Below, piece after piece: positions 37,451 to 49,765 of a stretch of 64,000 bases of DNA. The DNA is from Sycobia sp. Sy_11. Lineage: Eukaryota > Arthropoda > Insecta > Hymenoptera > Epichrysomallidae. Position 1 is the stretch's first letter. The number at the start of each line of letters is the position of its first letter. The notes beneath the pieces were generated by a model. That model made no database searches. It saw nothing but the letters and a program-made list of their open reading frames with translations, and was not told the origin of the DNA. The stretch lies in contig JACCIC010000189.1 of the NCBI GenBank assembly GCA_018907035.1, forward strand, positions 293,001 to 357,000, in the 5' to 3' direction. The position numbers and the translations under genes are program-made.

Positions 37451-38250
37451 TTCTTACGTACGTCGGGGGTTACGGGGGGTACGGAGCTCGAGGGTTTTGT
37501 CCGTGCTTTTAATTGTGGAAAGTCGCTGTTTTGTAACTCGTTAATTCGATACCGGCGCAGATTCTTCGTTCGGATCGATATTTTCTTTTTTTTTTTTGTT
37601 CTTTTTTTTCCATTTGTTTGGGGTAAATTGGAATTCGAGATTTCGAACTCGTTCCGCGAAGAGATTTTGATTCAAATCCGAGCAGGTTTTATTCGTAGTT
37701 TTTGTCGAAAAATCATATTTAACATCGTATTTAAGAATAAAGTCTATCGAATCTCCATGATGTTACAATAATCTGTCCGTTAAAATTTCAATTTCGCGAG
37801 TACGATACTTTCTAAAAAATTGTAAAGTGAAATTAGCCCCGATTCGATTGTAATTCGGCTACCGCGAAGAAAAATTTGTCCCTCGCAATCGTTTCCCATT
37901 CTCGCAGTACATCGTATTGTATCCTTTCGTTTTTCGTCCCAACGTCCTTCAATGGAATATCTCGATTCGCGAACTTCGACGAACGCCCGGATTCCATGGA
38001 CTTCCAGCGAGGGAACGGATTTTAACGATTAAAATCACTAATTTTAACGGGGCTAGTACGGCAACGGGAAATTCCGATTTCAACTTTCAATCCAAAATTT
38101 CGTCGATCTTAACACGCGATTCCGTCCTTTTCATTTATTATAGCGCGATATTGCTTTTACCGCCACATCTTCTTCATCGAATTATTATTCATTATAATTT
38201 ATAACTAATTTCAGTAATTCATCCGTTATTTATTCAGATATCTATTCATT
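37450..38250. other. AT-rich to mixed stretch
   Basis: No splice-bounded frame. A T-run lies near 37,586. Confidence 0.55.
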
Positions 38251-38259
38251 GTCGGTTTC

Positions 38260-38284
38260 TATATATATATATATATATATATAT
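38260..38284. repeat. (AT)n microsatellite
   Basis: Short perfect array. Confidence 0.95.
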
Positions 38285-38662
38285 TATTCCAATTGCTCCG
38301 AGAGCACGCACGTATTTACATTTACGAATTCAAACAGCGCGCCGTCCAAACACAACAAACAATCGGCGCGAAACAATATTATCTATGGCCAGTCCGGATT
38401 TCAGGCGAACGGGTCGAGCGAACAAATAAATCAACTTAATTATCGTTGATGTGCCGAGCTAATCCAGCGATGCTGGATTCAGTCGCGAGATTGAAAGAAA
38501 TCGACCCTTCGATACGGCCCGTCGCATCTCCCATCTCCTTTCCGCGAGACGACGCAAATCGCAAAAGAGGCCAGCCGCGTCGATTTGCGTAATTCGGGGC
38601 TACGCGGGAAGCCGCCGAGCCGAAAACTAAACTATATATTACACGCGCGGACGCACACACGG

Positions 38663-38678
38663 GCGCGCGCGCGCGCGC
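38663..38678. repeat. (GC)n tract
   Basis: An alternating purine-pyrimidine CG run next to CA and ACGC words; a potential Z-DNA segment. Confidence 0.9.
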
Positions 38679-38871
38679 ACGCACGCACGTAAACGTAGTC
38701 GCACTCGTGATATTCTCTCTGTCCCGACGGAGGGTGGTGCAGTGGGGGTGCGGGGGGCGGGGGCGTAACGAGGTCTGCCTGGTTAATGAGAAGGTCGGTG
38801 GTAATCGAAGTCGTCTAAACGCTCCGTTAATTACGCGCGGTGCCGCCTCGCTTCCCATCCAAAAGCGCGCG

Positions 38872-38892
38872 CTGCTGCTGCTGCTGCTGCTG
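38872..38892. repeat. (CTG)7 repeat
   Basis: Seven CTG/TGC units; no supporting coding frame. Confidence 0.95.
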
Positions 38893-38947
38893 CAATTTAT
38901 CTTTTGCGATAGCGTTCGAGTTAAATGGAGATGGGCAGGGTGGGAGG

Positions 38948-38970
38948 GAGAGAGAGAGAGAGAGAGAGAG
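38948..38970. repeat. (GA)n microsatellite
   Basis: Perfect short array. Confidence 0.95.
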
Positions 38971-39077
38971 TGAGAGAAGAATGGGAGAAAGGAAAAGAAA
39001 AGGAAAGGAGAAAAGGAAGCCAGGAGGTGTACTACTTCACGCTCGATGTATACGCGAAAGAGCCGCAGCGGCGGGGT

Positions 39078-39078
<1 letters not shown>

Positions 39079-39137
<59 letters not shown>
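39079..39137. repeat. (CT)n microsatellite, about 59 nt
   Basis: CT array with one TT slip. It lies 109 nt from a GA array of the opposite strand sense. Confidence 0.97.
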
Positions 39138-39315
39138 GGCAAAAAATAGGCGACATGGTCGCGGGGTCGAGGCAACGAGGCCGATGGGAAATTTTCACCG
39201 ACACTGGCGCCAGCGCCAACCTATTTTTCATTAAAATTGCGCCCGAGTAATTTCTTCGGCTTTGACTGCGCGGCGGGCTCTCGGAACCCCAAGCGCGAGC
39301 GTCGGGCCTCGGCGA

Positions 39316-39343
<28 letters not shown>
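39316..39343. repeat. (CTG)9 repeat
   Basis: Nine CTG units, CAG on the minus strand. A minus-strand frame would read VQKQQQQQQQQSPRPDAR, but no splice sites support it. Confidence 0.95.
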
Positions 39344-39346
<3 letters not shown>

Positions 39347-39545
39347 TGTACGGCGAAAATACAGGATTAGCGTCCCGGTGTATTTCAAGCGAGCGGCGGC
39401 GGCAGGCGGGCGTATATAAAGCGAGCCGAGCCTGGGACTCTATAATCCGGGGGTATTTTCGGAAATTTAATCGCCGGCCCGTGAATTTGGGACCTTTAAT
39501 TTGGGCTCTTCTATTTGTTCTTGTTATTCAAAAAAAAAAAAAAAT

Positions 39546-39573
39546 GTATATATATATATATATTATATATATT
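39546..39573. repeat. (TA)n microsatellite
   Basis: Interrupted by one TT. Confidence 0.93.
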
Positions 39574-39692
39574 TAATAAAGAATAATAATTCATGCATTT
39601 CACGTCATTATTTCCAGGGGGCTCGTTGAATTCGATGTAAAACGTTTGAGAGCTGGTTGCTTTTATAAATTATGTCTTGCAGATAATTTAAG

Positions 39693-39694
<2 letters not shown>

Positions 39695-39741
<47 letters not shown>
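39695..39741. repeat. (TA)n microsatellite
   Basis: Perfect array, the second of three TA arrays in 400 nt. Confidence 0.97.
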
Positions 39742-39744
<3 letters not shown>

Positions 39745-39883
39745 GTACACTTCGTCTAATTTTACATTAATTATATTTCTACGGCATGACTCTATAAACA
39801 GAAAAAAAATATCATCGCGTTAACTTCGAAACCAAGATCGCATCGTCATTAAGTTGAAAACGAATGCCTGAAACTCGCGAAAA

Positions 39884-39884
<1 letters not shown>

Positions 39885-39927
<43 letters not shown>
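39885..39927. repeat. (TA)n microsatellite
   Basis: Perfect array, the third of three TA arrays in 400 nt. Confidence 0.97.
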
Positions 39928-39930
<3 letters not shown>

Positions 39931-39939
39931 TCTATACAC

Positions 39940-41050
39940 ACAAGCATCGCGGTTTCGCTCGCGAGTTAAATTAGAATTTCACCCTCGGCAGAAATTGCTA
40001 AAAACGCGAATGGGGGGCGGGAGGCTTCGCCGTTCATATCTCGATCCCGACGTAACGGCGACGGCAACGAGACCGCAATTTTCCGCCCGTCGGCGGGACC
40101 GAGGGCCGGGGGCTTGATTATACGCCTCGGGAAGTCTCGTAGCCCGTTGACGATAGATAGAATTGAAAAAAAAAAAAACAAAAAAAAAAAAAATAACAAA
40201 ACGAAACTGGACACAGAGTAAAGAAAACAAACGGAGAAAAAAAAAGAAGGACGAATAATGCACCGTTTGCGAAGCGATCGCAATCTCTTTACCGTTCTCC
40301 CAAGTTTGATTAAAAATCCGAGGCGAGCGGGTCGCGGAGAATAGACGACCGGTCGATTATAACCGCAAAGGGGGAAAAGATCCTTTGCCGTTATTATTCG
40401 CCGACAGTCGAAATCGGCGGAGCCTCCTTATCCGCGCTCCCTTGGCTCTCGAGAATGGACGGGCATTATTACGAAAATTTCTTGGAGCCTTTATTTTTTC
40501 TTGTCCTTCGTTTCGCATAACGATTCAGTTGCTATGCGAATAATTGCGGGTCGATGGTAATTATCGCGGGTGAAAAAACGCCATCGACAGTTCTGCCGAA
40601 GCAATGAACGACCAAGGGACGGCCGTTCGAACGGTGGGCGAGCCACGGAATCGGCGTACCGAAATTTCTCTAAATAATAATAATAATAATAGTAATAATG
40701 ATAAATAAAAAATCTAAAGCAGCAGCATCATTTACCGCCGTTGTCGAGGAAACGACCGCGGCAAGCGGCTCATTAGCCGTAAAAAATCAAAAGGAACCTC
40801 TTCCTCCCGTGAGGGGGCGCGGGTCGGGTGGGGGGCTGCTTAAAAAGACAGAGGACGGCGAATCTCCTAGCTCATTTTGCTCTATCGTCTCCTTCGAGAC
40901 AATGTGCCCGGCATTGTCGTCGGCGAGGGGTCGAAGGGGGGGGGAGGCTCGGGCGAGCTGAAAACCGAGGTGGGCTCGGTCGAATATTAACCGAAACAAT
41001 TCGCGAGAGCTCCACCGCGGAGCGGCGCTCGGCAACGAAATAATCGTCAA
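39940..41050. other. Mixed unique stretch, no gene
   Basis: It contains A-runs at 40,166-40,194 and a (TAA)n word at about 40,675-40,705. Repeat-poor CpG-containing DNA at 40,290-40,660 has no frame and might be regulatory. Confidence 0.5.
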
Positions 41051-41061
41051 AGTGAGTACCC

Positions 41062-41106
41062 GTCTCTTCTCTTCTCTTTCCCTCTCCCTCTCTCTCTCTC
41101 TCTCTC
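41062..41106. repeat. CT-rich tract
   Basis: An interrupted CT array, followed by a short GAAGAA stretch. Confidence 0.92.
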
Positions 41107-41109
41107 CGA

Positions 41110-41554
41110 GAAGAAGAAGAAAAAAATTCGTCCTAATCGAGAACGAAAATGACGGACGACGAAAAGATAGCCAAGGGTACGCGCCGAAGTTGCGGCGGCG
41201 TCACGATCTCGCGCGACTCTTGGCTCTCGAAAGCGCCCCGCGCCACGGCCTTATCGCCGTCTCTATACTTGCCGACGCGCCTAATCTATACGGACTACCT
41301 CTATCCTCCACGCTCGCCCCCACCCCCGCCCCTCCCACCCGCCGCCCGAGCTGCCCTCATCGTTCCATTACCGGTGATGGGCTCGGACCAGAGTACCCTA
41401 CCACCTCCCCTCCCTCCCCCCTCCCGCTCACTCTCTCTCTCTCTCTTCTACGACCCGTATTCGGGGATCTGGCTGCTCCAAATCGCAGCGTCACCGCTGC
41501 TTGGTCGGCGGAACCCAGGGGGGCAACTTCTTGCAATCGCGATTCGCGATCGCG

Positions 41555-41601
<47 letters not shown>

Positions 41602-41700
41602 TCGTACACTCGCTTTCTCTCTGTATGTGTGTCCCCGTCCCCCTCTCGCTTTCTCTAGCGGAACAATAGGAACAAGACTGCTTTGCCTTCAAGTTATTTA
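41110..41700. other. CpG-rich stretch, no gene recognised
   Basis: Two long + frames (169 and 205 codons) overlap in different phases, and both read through CT arrays. No motif is shared with a known protein. Confidence 0.5.
41557..41595. repeat. (CT)n microsatellite
   Basis: Perfect array. Confidence 0.96.
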
Positions 41701-42670
41701 CTTATAAAAGCTCCGGTGGCTCGATCTTTGCCTCCTGCTTTTTCCGCAGCCTTTGAATCTCTCTCTCTCTTCCTCACCCTTTCTTAACCTCCCTCTTACA
41801 CACTCTCTCTCTCTTTCTCTCAAGCTTCTTTTCGAACCGCTTGACTTTTGTTAACCCCCCACCCCCTAGAAGCGGCAGTCTTCCTTTTTCCACTCTTTTC
41901 GTACTTGCACACGCGCTCCTTGACTTCTGCCTCAACGTGCCGTCCTTCCTTTCCTAGTCTAGGATTTTGCTTGCCAGTGTCGCGAACTCCTTCTCTCCCC
42001 CCTTATCATTAATAGTAGGCGTACGAATTCTGCCATGCACGCGTCGCTTGCTTAACGATTCAGTTATCATTTCTTCTCCAAATTATGCATTGGTATAAAA
42101 TCTGGAAACGACGTGTACGAGAAATATTTAATTCGGCATTATCGCAGCGACTCAATTATACATTGAATTCATGTACTGTGAAATTTGCATGTTGTTAATT
42201 TCGATGCCGTATAAATTTGTAGTCACGAGGTATGATGAATAATAATAGCAAGATTTGTTAACAATTAATTTCAAATCGATCTGTCTACTCGTGCTCTATA
42301 AAGAAATTAATCTGTGAAATAAAAAAACAAAAAAACAGTCATAATTTTACCACTACAATGTTTAATAATATACTCCTCTTTAGAAGTATAATATTAATTG
42401 TTATGAAATTTTAACTATATATTTTTCTTATCATCGAGCCGAATTTCGCCGATTCTTATTTAAGTAACAGTATTGTCGAATTAAGCTTCGTAAATAAAAG
42501 CGTCGAGACAAAATACTCCAGTATTCAGTCTACATAATCAATAGTTCTGCCTATAATTTATAGCCACCAATCAGGTTGTCTTTTTCGCGTCAAACCGCCT
42601 CCCATCCCTTCTATCTTCGTCGACCCCAACCACCATCCAGCTATCTCAATCCATTGCACGTTCGAACGAC
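41700..42670. other. Pyrimidine-rich then AT-rich stretch
   Basis: The + strand of 41,740-42,000 is C/T-rich. The rest is AT-rich with no exon-like segment. Confidence 0.55.
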
Positions 42671-42676
42671 ACGCGC

Positions 42677-42679
<3 letters not shown>

Positions 42680-42727
<48 letters not shown>
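42680..42727. repeat. (AT)n microsatellite
   Basis: Perfect array. Confidence 0.97.
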
Positions 42728-42730
<3 letters not shown>

Positions 42731-42929
42731 TATAAGTCCGGCTTTTCCGCCGAGCCGGCGCGCTGCAATTTAACGATAATAACAAGAATGGTTATCGTGC
42801 GAGCGCGAGCGCCCGGCGCATTATAACGGGTGAATAATCGAATACATCTGGCGGGGCCTCTAAGTGCCCGGTCCCCCTCCCAGCCCTGCTTCGCGAAAAC
42901 TGATGCGATTCCACCGCGCGACAACATTG

Positions 42930-42932
<3 letters not shown>

Positions 42933-42976
<44 letters not shown>
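42933..42976. repeat. (GT)22 microsatellite
   Basis: Perfect array, complementary to the CA arrays at 43.46 and 43.65 kb. Confidence 0.97.
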
Positions 42977-42979
<3 letters not shown>

Positions 42980-43458
42980 TATAAAATACAGAGAGGACAA
43001 GGAGATTTATGCGCGCGGGGCAGCTGAGAAACTTTCGCCGAGGCCTCTCTCTCGCTTTCCCTCCCTCTCTGTATATCGCCCCTCTCTTTTCAACTATTAC
43101 GACGCGCGCAAAACGGCACCTCCTCGCTACCGGTCCCGTCCTCGCCCTCGCGCCCATCAACACCACCATCAGCCTAATTTTTCCGTCCATTAGCGACGCC
43201 CCCCACCCCGTCCTCATTCCCCAGTTACTCAGCGCCAAAAAGTTAGGCACTCCTCGGGTGTTAGGGGGCGGTGAAGGGGTCGGGCGGAGAGCGCTAATGG
43301 TCGGCCGTATTTTATTTGCGTTTCTCGGCTGGCAGAAAGAGAGAGAGAGAGAGGGGGGAGGGGGGAGAGACAGAGAGATGCTGAAAAAGGAAAAGAGAGT
43401 TACAGAGGAGAGCAGAGAAGGGGCGGGAGTGCGAGAGACACGGAGAGGTAGAGAAATA

Positions 43459-43460
<2 letters not shown>
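42980..43460. other. CpG-rich unique DNA between GT and CA arrays
   Basis: The 264-codon + frame and the 235-codon minus frame through this interval both depend on the flanking dinucleotide arrays and are not genes. A GA-rich patch lies at 43,336-43,380. Confidence 0.5.

Positions 43461-43500
<40 letters not shown>
43461..43500. repeat. (CA)20 microsatellite
   Basis: Perfect array. Confidence 0.97.
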
Positions 43501-43501
<1 letters not shown>

Positions 43502-43642
43502 CTGGGTTGAGAACGCGGGTGCCAAAGAAAACGCAGAGAACGCGGGGGGGCTTTGTGGATGTTTACGTTCGCGTCGCTAACTTCATCTCGCCGCTCGGGG
43601 AGCCCGTCGAGGCGCATGCCGCAGGCCTGCCCCGAAATATCG

Positions 43643-43646
<4 letters not shown>

Positions 43647-43687
<41 letters not shown>

Positions 43688-43710
43688 ACACAGACAGACA
43701 GACACACACA
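43647..43710. repeat. (CA)n microsatellite with CAGA tail
   Basis: A perfect 40-nt CA array followed by CAGACAGACAGACACACA. Confidence 0.96.
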
Positions 43711-43798
43711 CATATCGTAATTGGACGGTCGATCGAGTTAGTTCGAATTTCATGGATTTTCTCGCGGCCTTGCTCGCCGTGGATGGGTTACGGGACTG

Positions 43799-43834
43799 AA
43801 TAATAATAATAATAACAACAATAATAATAATAAT
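43799..43834. repeat. (TAA)n microsatellite
   Basis: TAA units with CAA interruptions. Confidence 0.95.
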
Positions 43835-43839
43835 ACATC

Positions 43840-45045
43840 ATAAGTGTACTTTATCAAAGAGCCGTACAATGCGCCTACGCGTTGCAATCTAGCGAACGTG
43901 TTGCATACATAAAGGGGAGGGGGGGAAGTGAACCACGCCAGAATCATTAATCGCGATCGATCGGGCGCGATGGAAAATTTTCGATCCGTATATTCCGACG
44001 AATTCAATTTCAGTGCGCGAAAATTCCCGATCGCCGCGCACTTGAGATTTTATTCGTAAATTGTCTGGTTTCGCAAGCGCTCGAGGCACGAGAAAAACGA
44101 ACGGGCGGTCAAAAAAAAAAAAAAAAATATACACCGCTTCAAGTTCGCAGGGGCTTTCCCGTTCGTCGAACGAAAATGCCCACGTTAAATGTGCACGTGT
44201 GCGTATAGGTAGTGACAATGTTAGACGATGGATAATTAGCTGAACAAAGACAGCGACTTTATCGGCATTGAAAAGCTCCATGAGCGACGTATTGTCGAGG
44301 GTCGAGGAGGGAAATTGGCTTGCTATATGCATGCAGGCAGGCGAGGAAGATTTTAAATTATCAGCTAGCGCAATAAAGAGGATAAGTTTCTGTTCTGACT
44401 TATCGTCCGATATATATATATATATAAGGATTGATTAGAAATTAGCTGCGTCATTTAACGATTTTTAGGATGTTTGGCAGTGGATCTCAGCTAGCGACCC
44501 TCGAGCATACATATATAAAGCGTACCGAGTTGCACAATTCTAAACAGTCGTATTTTACTTCCATCCTACAAAATCTGTATGTGAAAGCAGCTAATTCTAT
44601 AAAATAATGATAAAAACTGAAATTAAACAAGAAATACGTAGATAAATATTTAAAGCAGTTAATGTTATTAACATGTATATACATAGACTTACATATTTTT
44701 GAAAAAAAGTAGAATGTGAATAGGTTTTGATATATGTACTCTTATGATAAGAATTTTACGGCTGAAACTTATCAACAACAAAAAAAAAATTAATAAATAA
44801 AGAACATTTTGCCTTTTGCAAATATTTAAAAAATATATCAATTATAAGAAATCAATTTTTTATCCTACAATTTATTCTACAATTTTTTTTTTTACATGTT
44901 TCATAGTCACGATTTTTTACGTTTGAAAATCACGGATAGAAAATAGTACATTTCCTATAGGCGAAACTATAAAAAATGTAACGAAAAAGCTACCTGAAAC
45001 AGGTCGAAATGTATCTCAAGTGCTGTAATTCGTGGAAGCCATCCA
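43840..45045. other. Mixed to AT-rich stretch, no gene
   Basis: Stop-dense from 44,340. A 147-codon minus frame at 43889-44332 crosses a poly-A run and has no domain. Confidence 0.5.
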
Positions 45046-45049
45046 TCGA

Positions 45050-45084
<35 letters not shown>
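45050..45084. repeat. (TA)n microsatellite
   Basis: Interrupted once by ATT. Confidence 0.94.
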
Positions 45085-45086
<2 letters not shown>

Positions 45087-45401
45087 ATTTATTTAGATGG
45101 CCCAAACGTTACTGTGTAGTTTACATATAAATAGTTCGAAGTTCGTGCTTAGCACGGTGACAAGCTATACTCCCGCGGATTGCGGCGAAACGAGAAATAG
45201 CGCGGGAACGAGGTTGGCCGTGAAAGGGGGAAGGAGAAGAGGCGGGAGGGGGGGAGGCAGAAGTTCGGCCGGCGTTCGAAAACCCGCCGCACGAGAGGGC
45301 AAACCGATGCATTAATTAATTATAACGAACTCGGAGGGACGTCGGTGATATAGTGACAGCGAGAAAGGACAGAGTGAGGGTGGCTAGGCGGTCGAGAGCG
45401 A

Positions 45402-45456
<55 letters not shown>

Positions 45457-45467
45457 TACATATATAC
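45402..45467. repeat. (TA)n microsatellite with CATATA tail
   Basis: A perfect 50-nt core followed by CATATATA variants. Confidence 0.97.
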
Positions 45468-45751
45468 GAGCAAAACGCAGAGCAAGGACGTGCGCAGCCC
45501 GGCGTCATTCGGGATCGTTTCCCCGTGACAGGCAGATGACGCGTTGCCGCGTGTCCCTCTCCTCGAATTATGCCGTCGCGCTTACCGCGTCCCCATCGTC
45601 GCGTGCGTATCCGCGCATGCGCGTGTACGAACGGACGGGATGGCAGTCACGTCGGTCCTCTTCCTGAATACCCCAGCCCCCTCCCCCCACCCTCGCGACC
45701 CACCACCACCACGACCTGCATGAGTCGCGGCGCAGCGTCAGTCGGTCGGTC

Positions 45752-45760
45752 TATATATAC

Positions 45761-45824
<64 letters not shown>
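45752..45824. repeat. (TA)n microsatellite, about 73 nt
   Basis: Begins with TATATACA variants, then a perfect TA array; the longest TA-type locus here. Confidence 0.97.
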
Positions 45825-45826
<2 letters not shown>

Positions 45827-45829
45827 CTG

Positions 45830-46680
45830 CGGAGAAACGTGAGAGATTACGCTTAGACGAGGGATTCTGTATCCGCGCTGCTGCGCTCGTGTGTCTATCT
45901 GCGCCCGCGCGGCCGTGCGCGCGAGCAACCATCGAATGCAGCGTCAGCGGTGGAGGGCGGGGGGGGGGGGGGTAGTGAGGGATTGATCGGAGCGACCGCC
46001 CGTAAGGAGACGTCGGCCACATCGGATGATCGCCTTGAAACTCGGTATGCGTGGCAGCGCGCGCGGGGCCGCGCTTCGAGCCGTTTCGGGCTTAAAGGGG
46101 CTCCCGAGGCATTCGGACAGGGGGTTATTCGCCGTGATTTTCGTCTTTGTGTACATAAAGGTATATATAATGTAGCTTAAGTTGGAATTCGAGCTGCTCA
46201 CGAGGCCATTGCATGACTACGCTCGATACGGGCGTTTGTATTAATTCTTGATCATTTATTCGTCCGGGGGCTTTTCTGAGCCTCGCGGATGCCACGGATT
46301 TCCTCCTACGTAATCGCCATTCGGACGCGACGCCTATTAGACGACGTCGAAACGACCTTGCGTACTTTGGACTCGTCTCTAATTTTAATCGGCGCGCCGA
46401 GTAGTCGCCGCCGTTATTTGCCAACGATGATGAAGACGGGACCGATTTTTCAATCGGCTGCTGATGCAACGGAATTATGCGCGATTCGACGCGGTTCTCG
46501 CTCCTGATTCCTGTCGCTCGACGGGCATCGAGCGTTCGCGAAACCGACACTCGTTTCGGTGGCGGCGGATTTCGAATATTCGACAAATTGGATCGGGTCG
46601 GTCGCGTTTACAACGCGATTGGTGTTTGCAAAAGCAACTAGCGGAGCGTTCACATTAATTAACCTGCTGAAACATCGAAT
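45830..46680. other. CpG-rich unique stretch, no gene recognised
   Basis: G14 run at 45,959-45,972. The 153-codon minus frame at 46125-46586 starts with a non-ATG codon and has no motif. Confidence 0.45.
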
Positions 46681-47540
46681 ATTACAGAATACTTTGTACT
46701 TTTCATTTATTGTCTTTATTGCTATTATTATTATTCGTTATTTACCTTATTTTATCAAAATATGTTTTACGATTAATTATTTATATGTTAAAGTTATCGC
46801 ATACCATTATTATTATTTGCTATAAGTTTATAAAATAGACAGCGTTTGTTAGTACAGTCAGAGAAGCTACCGGAACGATAGCAAAGAAATTTCGACAAGA
46901 AGTTTTGACGTTTCAAAGTAATGTAGAGTTGGTTTTTTTTTTTTTAAATAAACGATAAGTTAATGAAGCCAAAATGAACAAAGGCCTGCTGCGTGGACAC
47001 GTGTACTATGGTCACTTGGCAGAACGTAATATTACGCATTTCTCAACAGGGGGCGACGCGCGGATACGATACTGTACGCGCCTAAACATTTGCTGATTAG
47101 TATATAGAAAGCTGCATTGCTTGAGAGTTAAAATTGCCTGTCAAGCAAGTGAACGTTCCTTCTTGATTCGAAATATTTCACTATTTTTTTTTTTATTGCG
47201 AAAATAGCAATTTTTCCATTTTTAAGTAAACACTAAAAAAAAGGAGTCTCGGTTGAAACTCTAAAAAAATATCATCTCGCAATTTTTCTTATACAAACAA
47301 AACCTTTAATTAACAAGAAAATAGAGCGAGGTAATTCGGATTATCGTCAAAATTGCTCACGTATGGCATCCTCTCACTTAGAATTCGTACTGAATTAGTA
47401 ATAAAACAAAAACCTACTTTCTACGATATTAATAAAAGCGTATCGAATTTCCTGGCTCCGATGAAAACAATTTTCCGGATAAGAAGTTACCGATTGCATA
47501 AAATTGCCAGCAACACAATTCTATCCGCAAAACGGCTCGC
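46680..47540. other. AT-rich gene-free stretch
   Basis: No exon-like segment. A T-run lies near 46,933. Confidence 0.6.
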
Positions 47541-48560
47541 GCTCACAAGCGTAACGACCATTCCGCGCGGCGCGGCCGTGGAACTCTCGCGCCGCTGGAA
47601 AGCGACGAGCGAAACTTTTTCATCGGCAAATTAACCCCTGGCACGAATTTACTTCGCGACGCAGCTGCGCGGGCTGGAAAAAAGAGAGAAAGACGAAGAA
47701 GAAGAAGAAGAAGAAGAAGCAGAGAAACGGCGCGAGGGAAGACGGGGAACAAAAACTCGGGGTACCTCCTGGGCACGCATAAATACACACCCGCCATGAC
47801 GAATTACCCGGGGGGGGGGGGTTAGGACACCGCTGGGCCTCCGTCCTCGGCCCGTTGCATTAGCACACGATTAATCGGGGGCCGCGCGTTTACGCGCCAC
47901 TTTTGCGCTCGGCGAGACGACGGGGGGGGGGTGGAGGGGCGAAGGTGGGAAAAATGGTCGACCGACAAAACGGCCAACGCGCCGATTGCCGCGAGACCGC
48001 GCCGGTGGCCGGGGGGCGCGCATTTGGAAGGTGGCCTATCGCGCGCCTCCACCCTATCCGCCCAACCGGTGACGCACGACGGCGACGCTCGCCTTTTGAT
48101 CCCCCTCCCCCAGCCGCTGCTTCCATTTGCGTAATGACCCGCGCGGCACGTCGAGCAGGAAAGACTTACGGTGTACGTATGCATGTATATATATATATAT
48201 ACACGTGTGTGCGCGCGAGCTATTTCGCGGCGGCGAGCAATTATTAGGCCATCAAGGGGGCCGAGGATGGCTACTAACGACTCTACTCCACTCGGAGGCG
48301 ACGCGGCACGCTCGAGACCAGCCCACCATCCCGCGGGTATCGGACCCGAGTTTTAAAGCCCTCTCCCCCGCCCCTGAGAATTTATCGCCGATGGAGGGCG
48401 GAGGGGGGTTGCCATCTCAAGAGCGGGGCAGCGGGATGTTCGAGGCTTCGGCATTACCGCCGCGAGAGGTGATAGTGCGGCGTTCTCAGTCTCAAAACGA
48501 CTGGACTATCTTTTTTTTTTTTTTTTAATTTACTGCAACGCCACAACTGATTGAAGTAAG
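47540..48560. other. CpG-rich stretch, no gene recognised
   Basis: A GAA repeat at 47,694-47,719, G9-G11 runs and a short TA array near 48,187. Frames are on both strands and unsupported. Confidence 0.5.
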
Positions 48561-49180
48561 CTGGTTGAAGTCGGACGCGCGAGGCTGTGTTCACATTTGA
48601 TAAAATACGAAACGGCCGGGTGTGTGCCTGCGCGTAAGAGAGAAAGATTTAATTTACATTTGTTTCAGGTCCTATATATTTTTATGCGATTTATACGAAT
48701 AGTAATGCAAACAATACCTATTCGCGAAAATTAACAGTGAATTAAAAGAAGGATGCGAGAAAAGGAGAATAAAAATAAAACTAAATAGAGAGTCTGACAG
48801 ATTGATAATATTAAATAGTAAATAGGAGAATTGTTATTCTTATAACATCAGAAAAAATGTATGAGTATGTATTTTCATGTTAACATACATAGAGAGCAAT
48901 TGCAATAATTTTAATATATCAATAAAATAATTCACTGATAGCATTACGTGTCATGTAAATACATGAAAAATAATAATGAAAAGAGAAAATAATAATACAA
49001 GAGTATGTATGGTAAATTTTTTAAAAATAACAATAATATTGAGACAATATTTTCATCAGAGTACAAATCATGTTAATATAAATTTCGATTGTCGATTGTA
49101 CACGATTGTCTTAATTCATCTCGTCACAATTTTATTGCAATGAAAATCTAAAGTTGTTTTGGTACCATGTGATTAGCGAA
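48560..49180. other. AT-rich gene-free stretch
   Basis: Stop-dense DNA with nothing recognisable. Confidence 0.6.
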
Positions 49181-49185
49181 TGAGG

Positions 49186-49194
49186 CAGAGAGAC

Positions 49195-49242
<48 letters not shown>
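49186..49242. repeat. (GA)n microsatellite
   Basis: GA array with a few ACA interruptions at its start. Confidence 0.97.
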
Positions 49243-49245
<3 letters not shown>

Positions 49246-49249
49246 CAGG

Positions 49250-49709
49250 GAGAACCAGAGAATGTCCCTCAGCCTACTCCTTTATCTATATTAAAAGTTC
49301 GCCAGGGATTTTTTAACGCCGCGTCGCGATAGGGAGGGCTTTTGTCCCACGTTATCCGCGCGAGACTCGGGGCTTGCCATGGCCCGATCGTGCCCGATGT
49401 CCCGTTTCTGGAAGCGGGGGTGGGGGGTGGTGGGGGGCACGAAGTCACACGGGCCGTCGGCTGGTTCCGCGAAGGGGGTGGAGGGTCCCATTGTCACGGC
49501 GCAACCGACGATCGTCCGCGCCGCAAGCGTGAGCGGGGCGTCGCTGCGAGGAAGCGGCCCGGACTGCTGTATTATATGTCGCAAGCCGTTCGAGCGAACC
49601 GTAGCCGAATGAAGGTCGGCCTTTAAACGTAATCGAGCGATAATCGCTGGCTGTTTTCCCGATCCTGGAAATTTGGAGGCGAATTAATATTAGTTCATTG
49701 AGACGTGTA

Positions 49710-49710
<1 letters not shown>
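49250..49710. other. CpG-rich unique stretch
   Basis: Overlapping + frames in two phases without splice support. G-rich patch at 49,417-49,437. Confidence 0.5.

Positions 49711-49716
<6 letters not shown>

Positions 49717-49761
<45 letters not shown>
49717..49761. repeat. (AT)n microsatellite
   Basis: Perfect array. Confidence 0.97.

Positions 49762-49764
<3 letters not shown>

Positions 49765-49765
<1 letters not shown>

Noticed and set aside
41052..41669. 205-codon + frame
   Set aside because: Leu-Ser runs from three CT arrays; another phase is open over the same DNA.
43009..43803. 264-codon + frame
   Set aside because: It contains two His-Thr runs from CA arrays and a GA translation, overlaps a 235-codon minus frame and has no domain.
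45959..45972. Poly-G run as G-quadruplex candidate
   Set aside because: A single tract without three further spaced G-runs nearby; only homopolymer slippage is supported.
46125..46586. 153-codon minus frame
   Set aside because: Begins at a non-ATG codon, no splice sites, no recognisable content.
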